Source: Flavobacterium chungbukense (lineage in GTDB: Bacteria > Bacteroidota > Bacteroidia > Flavobacteriales > Flavobacteriaceae). Taken from it: a DNA stretch of 64,000 nucleotides. Below are positions 1-11,629 of the stretch, one piece after another. The stretch spans positions 62,001 to 126,000 of the forward strand of contig NZ_JAJGZV010000003.1 in assembly GCF_020805785.1 (NCBI RefSeq). The letters are read 5' to 3'. The notes beneath the pieces were generated by a model that searched no databases, was not told where the DNA came from, and was given only the letters and a program-made list of their open reading frames with translations. Every line of letters starts with the position of its first letter. Within the stretch, counting starts at the first letter, position 1. Made by a program: the position numbers and the translations under genes.

Positions 1-1
1 A

Positions 2-3200
<3,199 letters not shown>

Positions 3201-3204
3201 TTAA

Positions 3205-3291
3205 TAAACCATATAAGAAATGTAAGTCCATTTAAATAGAAATCTCCCCCAATTTTTGTCTTAAATGTTCTTACATTTCTTATATGGTTTA
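3205..3291. repeat. Inverted repeat, 22-bp perfect arms
   Basis: The arms at 3205-3226 and 3270-3291 are perfect reverse complements separated by 43 bases. The core is AAACCATATAAG. A diverged copy of the same arms occurs at 13165-13236 before mvaD, so this is a dispersed element and not only a local hairpin. Both copies sit just upstream of a gene start on the + strand. No T-run follows the right arm, so a simple intrinsic terminator is unlikely. Confidence 0.85.
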
Positions 3292-3305
3292 AATTCATTT
3301 TTACT

Positions 3306-5168
3306 ATGAAAACCCAAAAAACATCACTTATCTATAAATTAGTTCTATTGGTTTTGTTGTTTTCCGCTTCCGCGAAAGCGCAAATCCAAAAAGTAGAACC
3401 GCCATTTTGGTACGCTGGAATGAAAAATTCAGAACTGCAGATTATGTTCTACGGAAAAAATATTGCACAATATGAAGCTTCGGTTTCGAATAATGTTGTG
3501 ATTAAAAATGTAGAAAAAACAGAAAATCCAAACTATCTATTCGTAACAATTGATACAAAAGACATAAAAGCTTCTGAATTGGTTTTCTCTTTCAAAAACA
3601 ATAATAAAATTGCCTTTAAACAAAAATATGCTCTAAAAGAAAGAAGAGCAAATTCGGCAGACAGAAAGAGTTACGACGCATCTGATTTGATGTACTTAAT
3701 CATGCCAGATCGTTTTGCTAACGGAAATCCTAAAAACGACAGCGATGCTTCTTTAACTGAAAAAGGAAACCGTCAAGATCCAAGCGGACGTCACGGCGGC
3801 GATATCGAAGGAATTATTAAAAACTTAGATTATATTTCTTCTCTTGGTGCGACTACAATCTGGAGTACACCTTTATGTGAAGACAACGACAAACAGCATT
3901 CGTATCATACGTACGGACAATCGGATGTTTACAAAATCGATCCACGTTACGGAACAAACGACGATTACGCTCGTCTATCGTCAGAAATGCACAAAAAGAA
4001 TATGAAATTGGTTATGGATTATGTTACGAATCACTGGGGAATTACACACTGGATGATGAAGGATATTCCAACCAAAACATGGTTCAATCAATTCGAAACT
4101 TTTACACAAACACATCACCGTCGTGAAGTAATTACAGATATTCACGCTTCTAAAATAGATCAGGAAGTTTGTGTTGACGGTTGGTTTGTACCTTCAATGC
4201 CAGACTTAAATCTTAGAAATCCTTTGGTTGCAAAATACTTAACTCAAAACGCTATTTGGTGGATTGAATTTGCGAATCTTGACGGATTTAGAGTTGATAC
4301 TTATAATTATTCGGATAAAACGGCAATGGCAAATTGGGCAAAATCAATTACAAACGAATATCCAAATTTTAATATTGTGGGTGAAATCTGGATGCACAAC
4401 CAGGCGAATTTAGCTTTTTGGCAAAAAGACAGTAAAGTTGGTGCGATTGAAAACTACAATTCAAATCTTCCAAGTGTAATGGATTTTACACTTCAAAGTC
4501 AGATTACTTCTGCTTTCAACGAAAATGAACCAAGCTGGGACAACGGATTGATCAAATTCTACAACAATTTTGCGATGGATTTTTTATATCCAAATACCAA
4601 TAACATTTTGGTTTTTTCCGAAAATCATGATACCGATCGTATGAACGATAAGTTTAAATATGATTTACCAAAATATAAACTAGCAATGACTTTGTTGGCA
4701 ACAGTTCGTGGAATTCCACAAATCTATTACGGTTCAGAAATCGGAATGGGCGGTGATAAAGGAAAAGGCGGTGATGCTGATATTCGTCAGGATTTCCCAG
4801 GAGGATGGGCTGGAGATAAAAACAACGCTTTTACAAAAGAAGGAAGAACTAAAGAACAAGCAGCTTTCTTTGATTTCAGTTCAAAATTATTCAACTGGAG
4901 AAAATCGAATGAAGCAGTTCATTTCGGAAAAATGACGCATTATATTCCTGAAAACAATACTTATGTGTATTTCAGATATACAGATACTAAAACGGTAATG
5001 GTAGTTTTCAATAACAATGCAAAAGAGCAGGTTGTAAAAACAAACCGTTTTAAAGAAAGCATCAAAAACTTTAAATCAGGAAAAGATGTTATCACAGGAA
5101 AAACATTCGATTTAGCTACCGAAATCACTTTAGAACCAAAATCAGCTTTGGTTTTAGAATTGGAATAA
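3306..5168 (+). CDS. susA: GH13 alpha-amylase/neopullulanase, periplasmic, SusA-like
   Basis: Cleaves alpha-1,4 bonds of malto-oligosaccharides or pullulan in the periplasm. It has 620 residues: a signal peptide ending near SAKAQ (residue 26), a cyclomaltodextrinase-type N-terminal beta domain to about residue 115, the GH13 barrel, and a C-terminal beta domain. All four GH13 motifs are visible: MDYVTNH (Asp238), GFRVDTY (nucleophile Asp331), GEIWMH (acid/base Glu360) and ENHDTDR (Asp442). Length and architecture match Bacteroides SusA (about 617 residues). It follows GH97 by 105 bases on the same strand. SusC/SusD are not in the window and may lie elsewhere. Exact substrate preference cannot be read from sequence. 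Confidence 0.92.
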   Translation: MKTQKTSLIYKLVLLVLLFSASAKAQIQKVEPPFWYAGMKNSELQIMFYGKNIAQYEASVSNNVVIKNVEKTENPNYLFVTIDTKDIKASELVFSFKNNNKIAFKQKYALKERRANSADRKSYDASDLMYLIMPDRFANGNPKNDSDASLTEKGNRQDPSGRHGGDIEGIIKNLDYISSLGATTIWSTPLCEDNDKQHSYHTYGQSDVYKIDPRYGTNDDYARLSSEMHKKNMKLVMDYVTNHWGITHWMMKDIPTKTWFNQFETFTQTHHRREVITDIHASKIDQEVCVDGWFVPSMPDLNLRNPLVAKYLTQNAIWWIEFANLDGFRVDTYNYSDKTAMANWAKSITNEYPNFNIVGEIWMHNQANLAFWQKDSKVGAIENYNSNLPSVMDFTLQSQITSAFNENEPSWDNGLIKFYNNFAMDFLYPNTNNILVFSENHDTDRMNDKFKYDLPKYKLAMTLLATVRGIPQIYYGSEIGMGGDKGKGGDADIRQDFPGGWAGDKNNAFTKEGRTKEQAAFFDFSSKLFNWRKSNEAVHFGKMTHYIPENNTYVYFRYTDTKTVMVVFNNNAKEQVVKTNRFKESIKNFKSGKDVITGKTFDLATEITLEPKSALVLELE

Positions 5169-5229
5169 TTTTAAACACACAGCATATAACGTAGAGGCGC
5201 ACTGCAGTGCGTCTACGCAAAGGATTTTA

Positions 5230-5403
5230 GCCACAGATTAATACGATTAACACAGATTTTATTCTCCACGACACGAGCGAAAGCGAACTGGCGAAGCAAT
5301 TTTCCGAATTTTCACTAATTTATTTTGTATATAATAATTCGTGGAAATTTGTGCAATTCGTGGCAAACGAAAAAAATCCTTTTAAATCTTTTAATCTGTG
5401 GCT
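5230..5403. repeat. Flavobacterial intergenic repeat with nested GAGCGA element
   Basis: This begins with GCCACAGATTA and ends with the reverse-complement motif AATCTGTGGC. Inside is a second inverted pair built on CACGAATT/AATTCGTG. Similar blocks occur at 7127-7269, 8022-8211 and 25253-25431. A sub-element around 5274-5301 (CACGAGCGAAAGCGAACTGG, then CGAAGCAA) recurs at 8168 and 25260. An upstream ATG that would extend the next gene into this repeat is therefore unlikely to be the real start. Confidence 0.85.
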
Positions 5404-5443
5404 ATTTTTTTCAACACAATGCATCCTAAAATATTCTAAAATA

Positions 5444-7111
5444 ATGAAAAAATACACTTTCCTTTTTTTATCTTTAGTATACTTAACAATGAGTTGTTCT
5501 GGCTCAAAATCAGTTTCAATGAATAAAGACAATACTTCGAAAACACCTTTCGTTTGGGAAGGGGCAAATGTTTATTTTTTACTTACAGATCGTTTTTACA
5601 ATGGAGATACTTCAAACGATGTCAATTTTAACCGTACCAAAACTCCTGGAAAACTACGTGGATTTGAAGGCGGAGATATCATCGGAATAACCAAAAAAAT
5701 AGAATCAGGATATTTTGAAAAACTAGGAATAAATGCCATTTGGCTTACGCCGATTGTCGAGCAAATTCACGATGGAGTTGACGAAGGAACAGGATTGAGT
5801 TATGGCTTTCACGGTTATTGGGCAAAAGACTGGACGGCTCTCGATCCAAACTTCGGAACCAAAGAAGACTTAGCCAATTTGGTTAAAAAGGCACACGAAA
5901 AAGGCATCAGAATAGTTCTAGACGGCGTAATCAATCATACAGGACCCGTAACTCCAGAAGATCCCGTTTGGCCTTCAGACTGGGTAAGAACAGGCGTTGT
6001 CTGCGATTACAAGTCATTTGAAAATACTACAATGTGTACTTTGGTAGAAAATCTTCCAGATGTAAAAACCGAAAGTACTCAAAATGTAGAATTGCCTCCT
6101 TTTTTAATCGAAAAATGGAAAAAAGAAGGCCGTTATGAAAAAGAAATTGCTTCATTGGATGAATTCTTCAAAAGAACAGGATATCCAAGAAGTCCAAAAT
6201 ATTATATCATAAAATGGCTTACCGATTATATTCTTGAATTCGGAATTGACGGTTATCGTGCCGATACCGTAAAACATACCGAAGAAAGCGTTTGGGCCGA
6301 TTTCAAGAAAGAATGTGACTATGCATTTGAAACTTGGAAAAAACACCATCCAATGCAGGTTTTAGATCAAAATCCGTTTTACACTATTGCAGAAGTTTAC
6401 GGTTACGGAATCAGCGGCGGTCAGGATTATGATTTTGGAGATAGAAAAGTAAATTATTTCCAAAACGGTTTTAACAGCATGATCAATTTTGAATTTAAAT
6501 GGAATGCTGCTCAAAGCGATCACGAAGGTTTATTTTCTAAATATTCCAATGCTTTAAATAATGAATTAAAAGGATATTCTGTCCTTAATTATATGTCTTC
6601 GCACGATGACGGCCAGCCTTTTGATGCAACTAGAGTAAAAGGTATTGAAGCTGGAACCAAATTATTGCTTTCGCCGGGAATGTCGCAAGTTTATTATGGT
6701 GATGAATCGAATCGTTCTTTGGTAATTGAAGGAACAAATGGAGATGCCACTCTACGTTCGAATATGAATTGGGATGATATTCAGAACAATTCTGAAACAC
6801 AGAAAACACTTTTGCATTGGCAGAAATTAGGGCAATTTAGAAGAAATCACCCTGCAGTTGGAGCGGGCGTTCACCAACTGATTAATCCGTATCCTTATAC
6901 TTTCTCCAGAACATTTACAAAAGGCTCTTTTACAGATAAAGTCGTTATGGGAGTAGATTTGCCAAAAGGCAGAAAAGAACTTCCAATTGGCGATATCTTC
7001 CCAAACGGAACAAAACTAAAAGACACATACTCGAATCAAGAAGTCGAAGTAATTGATGGAAAAGTGATTATTGAGAGTGATTTTGATATTGTTTTACTGG
7101 AAAAGATTTAA
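5444..7111 (+). CDS. GH13 alpha-amylase lipoprotein
   Basis: Surface or outer-membrane-anchored alpha-amylase that would make the first cuts in starch. From the chosen ATG at 5444 it has 555 residues and starts with a lipoprotein signal peptide (lipobox YLTMSC). The in-frame ATG 93 bases upstream lies in the intergenic repeat and would spoil the signal peptide. GH13 motifs are LDGVINH (Asp160), GYRADTVKH (nucleophile Asp274), IAEVYG (acid/base Glu317) and SSHDDGQ (Asp388). The cluster context suggests a SusG-like role, but no inserted carbohydrate-binding module as in SusG is recognised and the protein is shorter than SusG (about 690). It is the last gene of the starch cluster. Confidence 0.9.
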   Translation: MKKYTFLFLSLVYLTMSCSGSKSVSMNKDNTSKTPFVWEGANVYFLLTDRFYNGDTSNDVNFNRTKTPGKLRGFEGGDIIGITKKIESGYFEKLGINAIWLTPIVEQIHDGVDEGTGLSYGFHGYWAKDWTALDPNFGTKEDLANLVKKAHEKGIRIVLDGVINHTGPVTPEDPVWPSDWVRTGVVCDYKSFENTTMCTLVENLPDVKTESTQNVELPPFLIEKWKKEGRYEKEIASLDEFFKRTGYPRSPKYYIIKWLTDYILEFGIDGYRADTVKHTEESVWADFKKECDYAFETWKKHHPMQVLDQNPFYTIAEVYGYGISGGQDYDFGDRKVNYFQNGFNSMINFEFKWNAAQSDHEGLFSKYSNALNNELKGYSVLNYMSSHDDGQPFDATRVKGIEAGTKLLLSPGMSQVYYGDESNRSLVIEGTNGDATLRSNMNWDDIQNNSETQKTLLHWQKLGQFRRNHPAVGAGVHQLINPYPYTFSRTFTKGSFTDKVVMGVDLPKGRKELPIGDIFPNGTKLKDTYSNQEVEVIDGKVIIESDFDIVLLEKI

Positions 7112-7126
7112 CTGCAAAGTTTTTTA

Positions 7127-7269
7127 GCCACAGATTATTAAGATTAACACAGATTTGTCTGCCACAAATTCCACGAATTTCCACGAATTAATTTATCATA
7201 TTTAAATTTGTGAAAATTCTTGCAATTCGTGGCGAAAGAAAAAATCCTTTTAATCCTTTAATCTGTGGC
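7127..7269. repeat. Flavobacterial intergenic repeat (CCACAGATTA family)
   Basis: Starts GCCACAGATTATT, ends AATCTGTGGC, with an inner CACGAATT/AATTCGTGG pair; same organisation as 5230-5403. It is followed by two short copies of GCGACCTTTGCG just before the next gene. Confidence 0.85.
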
Positions 7270-7338
7270 TAACTTTTTTTATAATCCTTGCGACCTTTGC
7301 GTAAAACTTTGCGACCTTTGCGGTTAAACAAAGAACAC

Positions 7339-8016
7339 ATGCTCAAGATTGCACATCGAGGCGCCAAAGCCTACGAACCTGAAAATACTTTACAAGCTTT
7401 TCAAAAAGCCTTAGACCTAAATTCAGACGGAATTGAACTTGATGTTCACTTAAGCGCTGACGAAGATATTATCGTAATTCACGACGAAACCATAGACCGA
7501 ACAACCAATGGAAAAGGTCTTGTAAATGATTTTACTTTAGCAGAATTAAAATCGTTTTTGATTGATGGGAAATTCCAAATCCCAACTTTAAACGAAGTTT
7601 TTGATTTGGTTGACAAAAAATGTCTGATCAATATCGAATTAAAAGGTTTAGGAACTCCAAGTAAAGTTGTGACGTTAATTGAGGAATATATTTCAGAAAA
7701 AAACTGGAATTACAATCATTTCATCATTTCAAGTTTTGATTGGAATATGCTGCAGGAAACATCCAATTTAAATCCAAATATTCCAATTGGTGTTTTAACA
7801 GAAGAAAATCTGGATACCCCTTTGGCTTTCGCCGAAAAAATAAAAGCAAAAGCCATTCATCCTGATTTTAATTTATTGAATGAAGAAAATGTTCATCAAA
7901 TTCAGGAAAAAGGTTTTCTAGTTTTACCTTGGACAGTAAACTCCGAAAAAGACATTCAAAAGGTAAAAAGTTACAACGTAAACGGAATTATCTCTGATAA
8001 TCCAGACAAAATATAA
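7339..8016 (+). CDS. Glycerophosphodiester phosphodiesterase (GDPD)
   Basis: Hydrolyses glycerophosphodiesters to glycerol 3-phosphate and an alcohol, salvaging phospholipid head groups. The chosen ATG at 7339 gives 225 residues starting MLKIAHRG. A longer frame begins in the repeat-derived GCGACCTTTGCG sequence and is rejected. HRGAKAYEPENT (His and Arg of the active site), ELDVHLSADED (Glu/Asp metal ligands) and VIHDETIDRTTNG (second catalytic His) are the GDPD hallmarks. There is no signal peptide, so it is probably cytosolic. It is flanked by intergenic repeats on both sides and probably has its own promoter. Confidence 0.93.
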   Translation: MLKIAHRGAKAYEPENTLQAFQKALDLNSDGIELDVHLSADEDIIVIHDETIDRTTNGKGLVNDFTLAELKSFLIDGKFQIPTLNEVFDLVDKKCLINIELKGLGTPSKVVTLIEEYISEKNWNYNHFIISSFDWNMLQETSNLNPNIPIGVLTEENLDTPLAFAEKIKAKAIHPDFNLLNEENVHQIQEKGFLVLPWTVNSEKDIQKVKSYNVNGIISDNPDKI

Positions 8017-8021
8017 ATATA

Positions 8022-8211
8022 GCCACAGATTTGTTTGCCACGAATTACACGAATTGACACAAATTTTAATATTATAAATAATTCGTGGAGATTAGTGAAA
8101 TTCGTGGCGAAAGAAAGAATCCTTTTAATCAGTATAATCTGTGGCAAAAAAATTAGTGCCAATTCGTGACCCGAGCGATAGCGAACAGGCGAAGCAAATT
8201 CGTGCCAAACC
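8022..8211. repeat. Flavobacterial intergenic repeat with nested GAGCGA element
   Basis: Contains GCCACAGATT and its reverse complement, plus GCCACGAATTACACGAATTG and the matching AATTCGTGGAG/ATTCGTGGCG half. At the right end CCCGAGCGATAGCGAACAGG is inserted between two copies of AATTCGTG, almost identical to the copy at 25260. Confidence 0.85.
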
Positions 8212-8220
8212 AAAAAAAAT

Positions 8221-9429
8221 ATGATCAAAAATTTCGACATAATCATCGTTGGCGGAGGCGCTGCAGGATTTTTTACCGCAATTAATATTGCAGAGAAAAA
8301 TCCGAAACTTAAAATTGCCATTTTAGAAAGAGGAAAAGAAGTGCTTTCTAAAGTGCGTGTTTCTGGTGGCGGACGTTGCAACGTAACACACGCCTGTTTT
8401 GAACCCAACGAATTAGTAAAATTTTATCCTCGCGGCGAAAAAGAACTTCGCGGACCTTTCCATCAATTTTGTTCGGGAGACACCATCGAATGGTTTGAAA
8501 AACACGGTGTAGAATTAAAAATTGAAGAAGACGGCAGAATGTTTCCCGTTTCTAATTCTTCCCAAACGATAATTGATTGTTTTCTAAAAGCAACTGAAAA
8601 ATTAGGCATAAAAGTACTTACAGGACAAAGCGTACAATCGATTTTCAAAAAAGAAAATCACTGGAAAATTGACACACAAAGCGACAATTTCGCTACGGAA
8701 AAATTGGTAATGGCAACAGGGAGCAATCCAAAAATTTGGGAAATGCTTCAGGAACACGGACATGCTATCGTGAGCCCCGTTCCTTCCCTATTTACTTTCA
8801 ATATCAAAGATGCTCGAATTAAGGAATTACCAGGCGTTGCTGCAAAAGTTACTGTTAATATCAAAGACACCAAATTAGAATCGACAGGACCTTTATTAAT
8901 TACACATTGGGGAATGAGTGGACCCGCAATCCTGAAACTTTCGGCTTGGGGTGCACGTATTTTACACGATAAAAATTATCAGTTTACCATTTTTGTCAAT
9001 TGGTTAAATGATGTTGATTTTGAAGATGCCGAAAAAATTCTAAAAGACCTAAAACAAGAACACGCAAAAAAAGCCGTTTCTAAAAAATCTCCTTTCGACT
9101 TTCCGAATCGTTTATGGGAAAGTCTTGTTTTAGCTTCTGGAATTGAAACGGAGACCAAGTGGGCAGATTTATCTAAAATTCAATTGCAGAATCTGACTTT
9201 ACAATTAACCAAAGCAGAATTTAAAGTAAACGGAAAAAGTACTTTTAAGGAAGAATTTGTAACGGCTGGCGGAATCGATTTAAAAGAAATTAACTTCAAA
9301 ACGATGCAAAGTAAAATTCATGAAAACCTTTATTTTGCTGGCGAAATTGTCAATATCGATGCCATAACTGGAGGTTTTAATTTTCAAAATGCCTGGACAA
9401 GCGGGTTTATTTTAGCCAATAATATTTAA
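8221..9429 (+). CDS. NAD(P)/FAD-dependent oxidoreductase, HI0933/YhiN family
   Basis: Flavoprotein of the HI0933-like family; its physiological substrate is not established. It has 402 residues. The N-terminal dinucleotide-binding motif is IIVGGGAAGFF (residues about 7-17), followed by the family signature SGGGRCNVTH near residue 47. A C-terminal FAD-contact segment, YFAGEIVNIDAITGGFNFQ, lies close to the end. Length is normal for the family. There is no signal peptide, so it is probably cytosolic. The HAD phosphatase gene begins 4 bases after its stop, so the two are probably co-transcribed. Confidence 0.93.
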   Translation: MIKNFDIIIVGGGAAGFFTAINIAEKNPKLKIAILERGKEVLSKVRVSGGGRCNVTHACFEPNELVKFYPRGEKELRGPFHQFCSGDTIEWFEKHGVELKIEEDGRMFPVSNSSQTIIDCFLKATEKLGIKVLTGQSVQSIFKKENHWKIDTQSDNFATEKLVMATGSNPKIWEMLQEHGHAIVSPVPSLFTFNIKDARIKELPGVAAKVTVNIKDTKLESTGPLLITHWGMSGPAILKLSAWGARILHDKNYQFTIFVNWLNDVDFEDAEKILKDLKQEHAKKAVSKKSPFDFPNRLWESLVLASGIETETKWADLSKIQLQNLTLQLTKAEFKVNGKSTFKEEFVTAGGIDLKEINFKTMQSKIHENLYFAGEIVNIDAITGGFNFQNAWTSGFILANNI

Positions 9430-9433
9430 TAGA

Positions 9434-10081
9434 ATGAAATTTAAAGGAATTATTTTTGATTTAGACGGAACGCTAGTCAATTCATTAGAAGACATTTCAG
9501 ATGCAATGAACACTGTGCTGAAAGGTCTAAATTACCCAACTCATACTTACGATACGTATCAATATTTTATAGGAAGCGGTTTGCGAAATCTAGTCAGCAA
9601 AGCACTTCCTGCAACAAACAATTCAGACGATCAGATTGAAATTTGTTTTGAATGCATGGTTAACGAATATCGTGAAATGTGTACTGTAAAAACAAAACCG
9701 TACGAAGGTATTCTAGAATTGTTGGAAAACCTGAATTCACAAAACATCAAAATGGCTGTTTTCTCGAATAAAGCCGATGAATTGACTAAGAAAATAGCAT
9801 CAGAAATATTTCCAAATTCTTTTGACACAGCGGTTGGTTTAAGCACAGAAGAATTAAAAAAACCAAATCCGTTTGAAGCTGTGGAAATCAGTAAAAATTG
9901 GAATTTAAAACCAGAAGAAATCCTTTTTGTCGGAGATTCTGATATTGATATGAAAACGGCAATTAATGCTAATATGTTTCCAGTTGGCGTTACTTGGGGT
10001 TACAGAACCGAAGATGAATTAAAAAATAGTGGTGCAAAAGCAATTATTAATAATGCTTCGGAATTAATTGATATTTTATAA
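9434..10081 (+). CDS. HAD-superfamily phosphatase, phosphoglycolate phosphatase-like
   Basis: Mg-dependent phosphatase of the HAD subfamily I. It has 215 residues. Motif I is FDLDGTLVNS (residues 8-17; nucleophile and acid Asp), motif II is AVFSNKAD, and motifs III/IV are KKPNPF and FVGDSDIDM. An alpha-helical cap lies between motifs I and II. It is closest to Gph-type phosphoglycolate phosphatases, but many substrates are possible for the family. It follows the flavoprotein gene by 4 bases. Confidence 0.85.
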   Translation: MKFKGIIFDLDGTLVNSLEDISDAMNTVLKGLNYPTHTYDTYQYFIGSGLRNLVSKALPATNNSDDQIEICFECMVNEYREMCTVKTKPYEGILELLENLNSQNIKMAVFSNKADELTKKIASEIFPNSFDTAVGLSTEELKKPNPFEAVEISKNWNLKPEEILFVGDSDIDMKTAINANMFPVGVTWGYRTEDELKNSGAKAIINNASELIDIL

Positions 10082-10144
10082 AACTCAACTATTTTATTAA
10101 CAAGAATTTACAGATTCTGTAAGTTTTCATTAAGAGTATTCTAA

Positions 10145-10188
10145 TAATTTTACTCTCAACTAATTAATCCTGTATGAGAGTAAAATTA
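10145..10188 (+). promoter_or_regulatory. Perfect 14-bp hairpin overlapping a start codon
   Basis: The arms at 10145-10158 and 10175-10188 are exact reverse complements (TAATTTTACTCTCA and its complement) with a 16-base loop. The right arm includes the last two bases of the ATG at 10174 and codons 2-5 of the following gene. In the mRNA this would fold the translation start into a stem. No U-run follows, so it is not a typical terminator. The neighbouring paralogue at 10907 lacks it. A regulatory role is inferred from position only. Confidence 0.6.
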
Positions 10189-10896
10189 CTTACCACAATT
10201 TCTATTTTCACTTACCAGCTTAGCATTTTTCAATCTGAGAAATTATTAAACGGAAAAGTTCTTTCGCAAAATATACCACTTAGTAAAGTCGAAGTAATTA
10301 ATAAAACGGCAAAAACTAGTACGAGAACAAATGAGCTGGGAGAATTCTCAATTCTGGTCCGTCCAAAAGATAGTTTGCTTTTCTTCTCTAAAGATTACTT
10401 CTTTAAACGATTAAAAATTTCTCACGAAAATATCGACCAAAACAATATCATTGTCAATATGATTTTGAAACCCGAAGAATTGGATGAAGTTTTAATTACC
10501 AAAATTTCATTTCCTAAGGTTAAAGCAGCCGATGAAAATTCAACTGTAGTACCAAGACCTGCCATATCTAATCCTGGCGTATACACAGGAGGCATTACTA
10601 ACGGGGCAGATCTGTTCGCTATTTTAAGTTTGTTTATGAAAAAAGATAAAAAAGCCAAGAAAGTTAAATTTAATGAGTTGGACTTCAAAAAATTAGCGGA
10701 AGCAACAGTTCCATTAGATTTCTTTACTAATGACTTAAAAATCAAACCAGAAGAAAAAGATTTGTTTCTACAATTTTGTGACGCCGATCCTCAGGCTGAA
10801 ATCTTGGTAAAGCAGAAAAACTTACTTTACACTATGGATTTTTTACATACTAAAAACAAAGAATTCAAAAAATTAAGTTCTGGAGTTCAAAACTAA
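10174..10896 (+). CDS. Secreted protein with carboxypeptidase-like regulatory domain (paralogue 1)
   Basis: Function unknown. It has 240 residues. The N-terminal hydrophobic segment (residues 1-21) looks like a signal peptide. It is followed by a beta-sandwich of the carboxypeptidase-regulatory type (NGKVLSQNIPLSKVEVIN, later NELGEFSILV and DSLLFFSKDY, residues about 27-105). This domain usually occurs at the N-terminus of TonB receptors, but no receptor follows here. The C-terminal half is Lys-rich and ends with a helical segment containing KPEEKDLFLQFCDADP. It is a tandem paralogue of the next gene, 10 bases downstream; the two share near-identical N-terminal domains and conserved C-terminal blocks, with a divergent middle. 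Confidence 0.75.
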   Translation: MRVKLLTTISIFTYQLSIFQSEKLLNGKVLSQNIPLSKVEVINKTAKTSTRTNELGEFSILVRPKDSLLFFSKDYFFKRLKISHENIDQNNIIVNMILKPEELDEVLITKISFPKVKAADENSTVVPRPAISNPGVYTGGITNGADLFAILSLFMKKDKKAKKVKFNELDFKKLAEATVPLDFFTNDLKIKPEEKDLFLQFCDADPQAEILVKQKNLLYTMDFLHTKNKEFKKLSSGVQN

Positions 10897-10906
10897 AAGT
10901 TATTAA

Positions 10907-11629
10907 ATGAAAGCAAAATTACTCACTACAATTTCTTTTTTCACTTATCAATTAAGTATTTCTCAAACCGAAAAAGTATTGAACGGAAAAGTTCTTTCAC
11001 AATACATTCCTCTTGACAAAGTTGAAGTAATTAATAAAACTGCCAAAATTAGCACGAGAACGAATGAATTGGGAGAGTTTTCAATTTTAGTAAAACAGAA
11101 AGACAGTCTGTTATTTTTTTCAAAGGATTACTTATTTACAAGATTAAAAGTAACGTTGAAAGATTTAGAAAAAAACAATCTGGTTGTTGAAATGACTCCA
11201 AAAGCCGAAGAGTTGGATAATGTTGTAGTCTCTAGATCTGTTTTTAATAAAAATGAAATTAAAAATATCGGCAATAATAAGGAAGAAATAAATAAGATTA
11301 TAATTCGAAAGAAATTTGATGAAGTAACTTCAAGAGTGAATGTTTATGACGGTAGAATTAAAAATGGATTAGATTTCAGTTATCCCATTTTTGATAAACC
11401 GAAGAAAAAAATTGAGCCTCGTGATGATCGCTTTAAAAAACTTGTCGTCGCTTCTTTTCCTCCAGATTTTTTTATTAAAAATTTAAACCTTAAACCTGAA
11501 GAAAAAGAAATTTTCTTGAACTTTTGTAATGCCGATCCAAAATCTAAAACCCTTTTAGAGAAATCAAATGATTTCGAAATAATGGATTTCCTTTATATTA
11601 AAAGTGAAGAGTTTAAGACTTTGAATTAA
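10907..11629 (+). CDS. Secreted protein with carboxypeptidase-like regulatory domain (paralogue 2)
   Basis: Function unknown. It has 240 residues, the same length as its upstream paralogue. The signal peptide and beta-sandwich (NGKVLSQYIPLDKVEVIN, NELGEFSILV, DSLLFFSKDY) are nearly identical, and the C-terminal block KPEEKEIFLNFCNADP matches KPEEKDLFLQFCDADP. The middle (residues about 110-175) differs and is rich in Asn and Lys, so selection or drift has acted mainly there. The last 17 bases overlap the 3' end of the convergent TPR gene. Confidence 0.75.
   Translation: MKAKLLTTISFFTYQLSISQTEKVLNGKVLSQYIPLDKVEVINKTAKISTRTNELGEFSILVKQKDSLLFFSKDYLFTRLKVTLKDLEKNNLVVEMTPKAEELDNVVVSRSVFNKNEIKNIGNNKEEINKIIIRKKFDEVTSRVNVYDGRIKNGLDFSYPIFDKPKKKIEPRDDRFKKLVVASFPPDFFIKNLNLKPEEKEIFLNFCNADPKSKTLLEKSNDFEIMDFLYIKSEEFKTLN

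Noticed and set aside
4708..4935. 75-codon frame within the SusA-like gene
   Set aside because: Same-strand shadow of a conserved GH13 coding region.
7971..8408. 145-codon frame on the - strand between GDPD and the flavoprotein
   Set aside because: Mostly the intergenic repeat plus antisense of the conserved start of the flavoprotein gene.
10422..10745. 107-codon antisense frame inside the first paralogue
   Set aside because: Fully within a coding gene on the other strand, without start context or domain.
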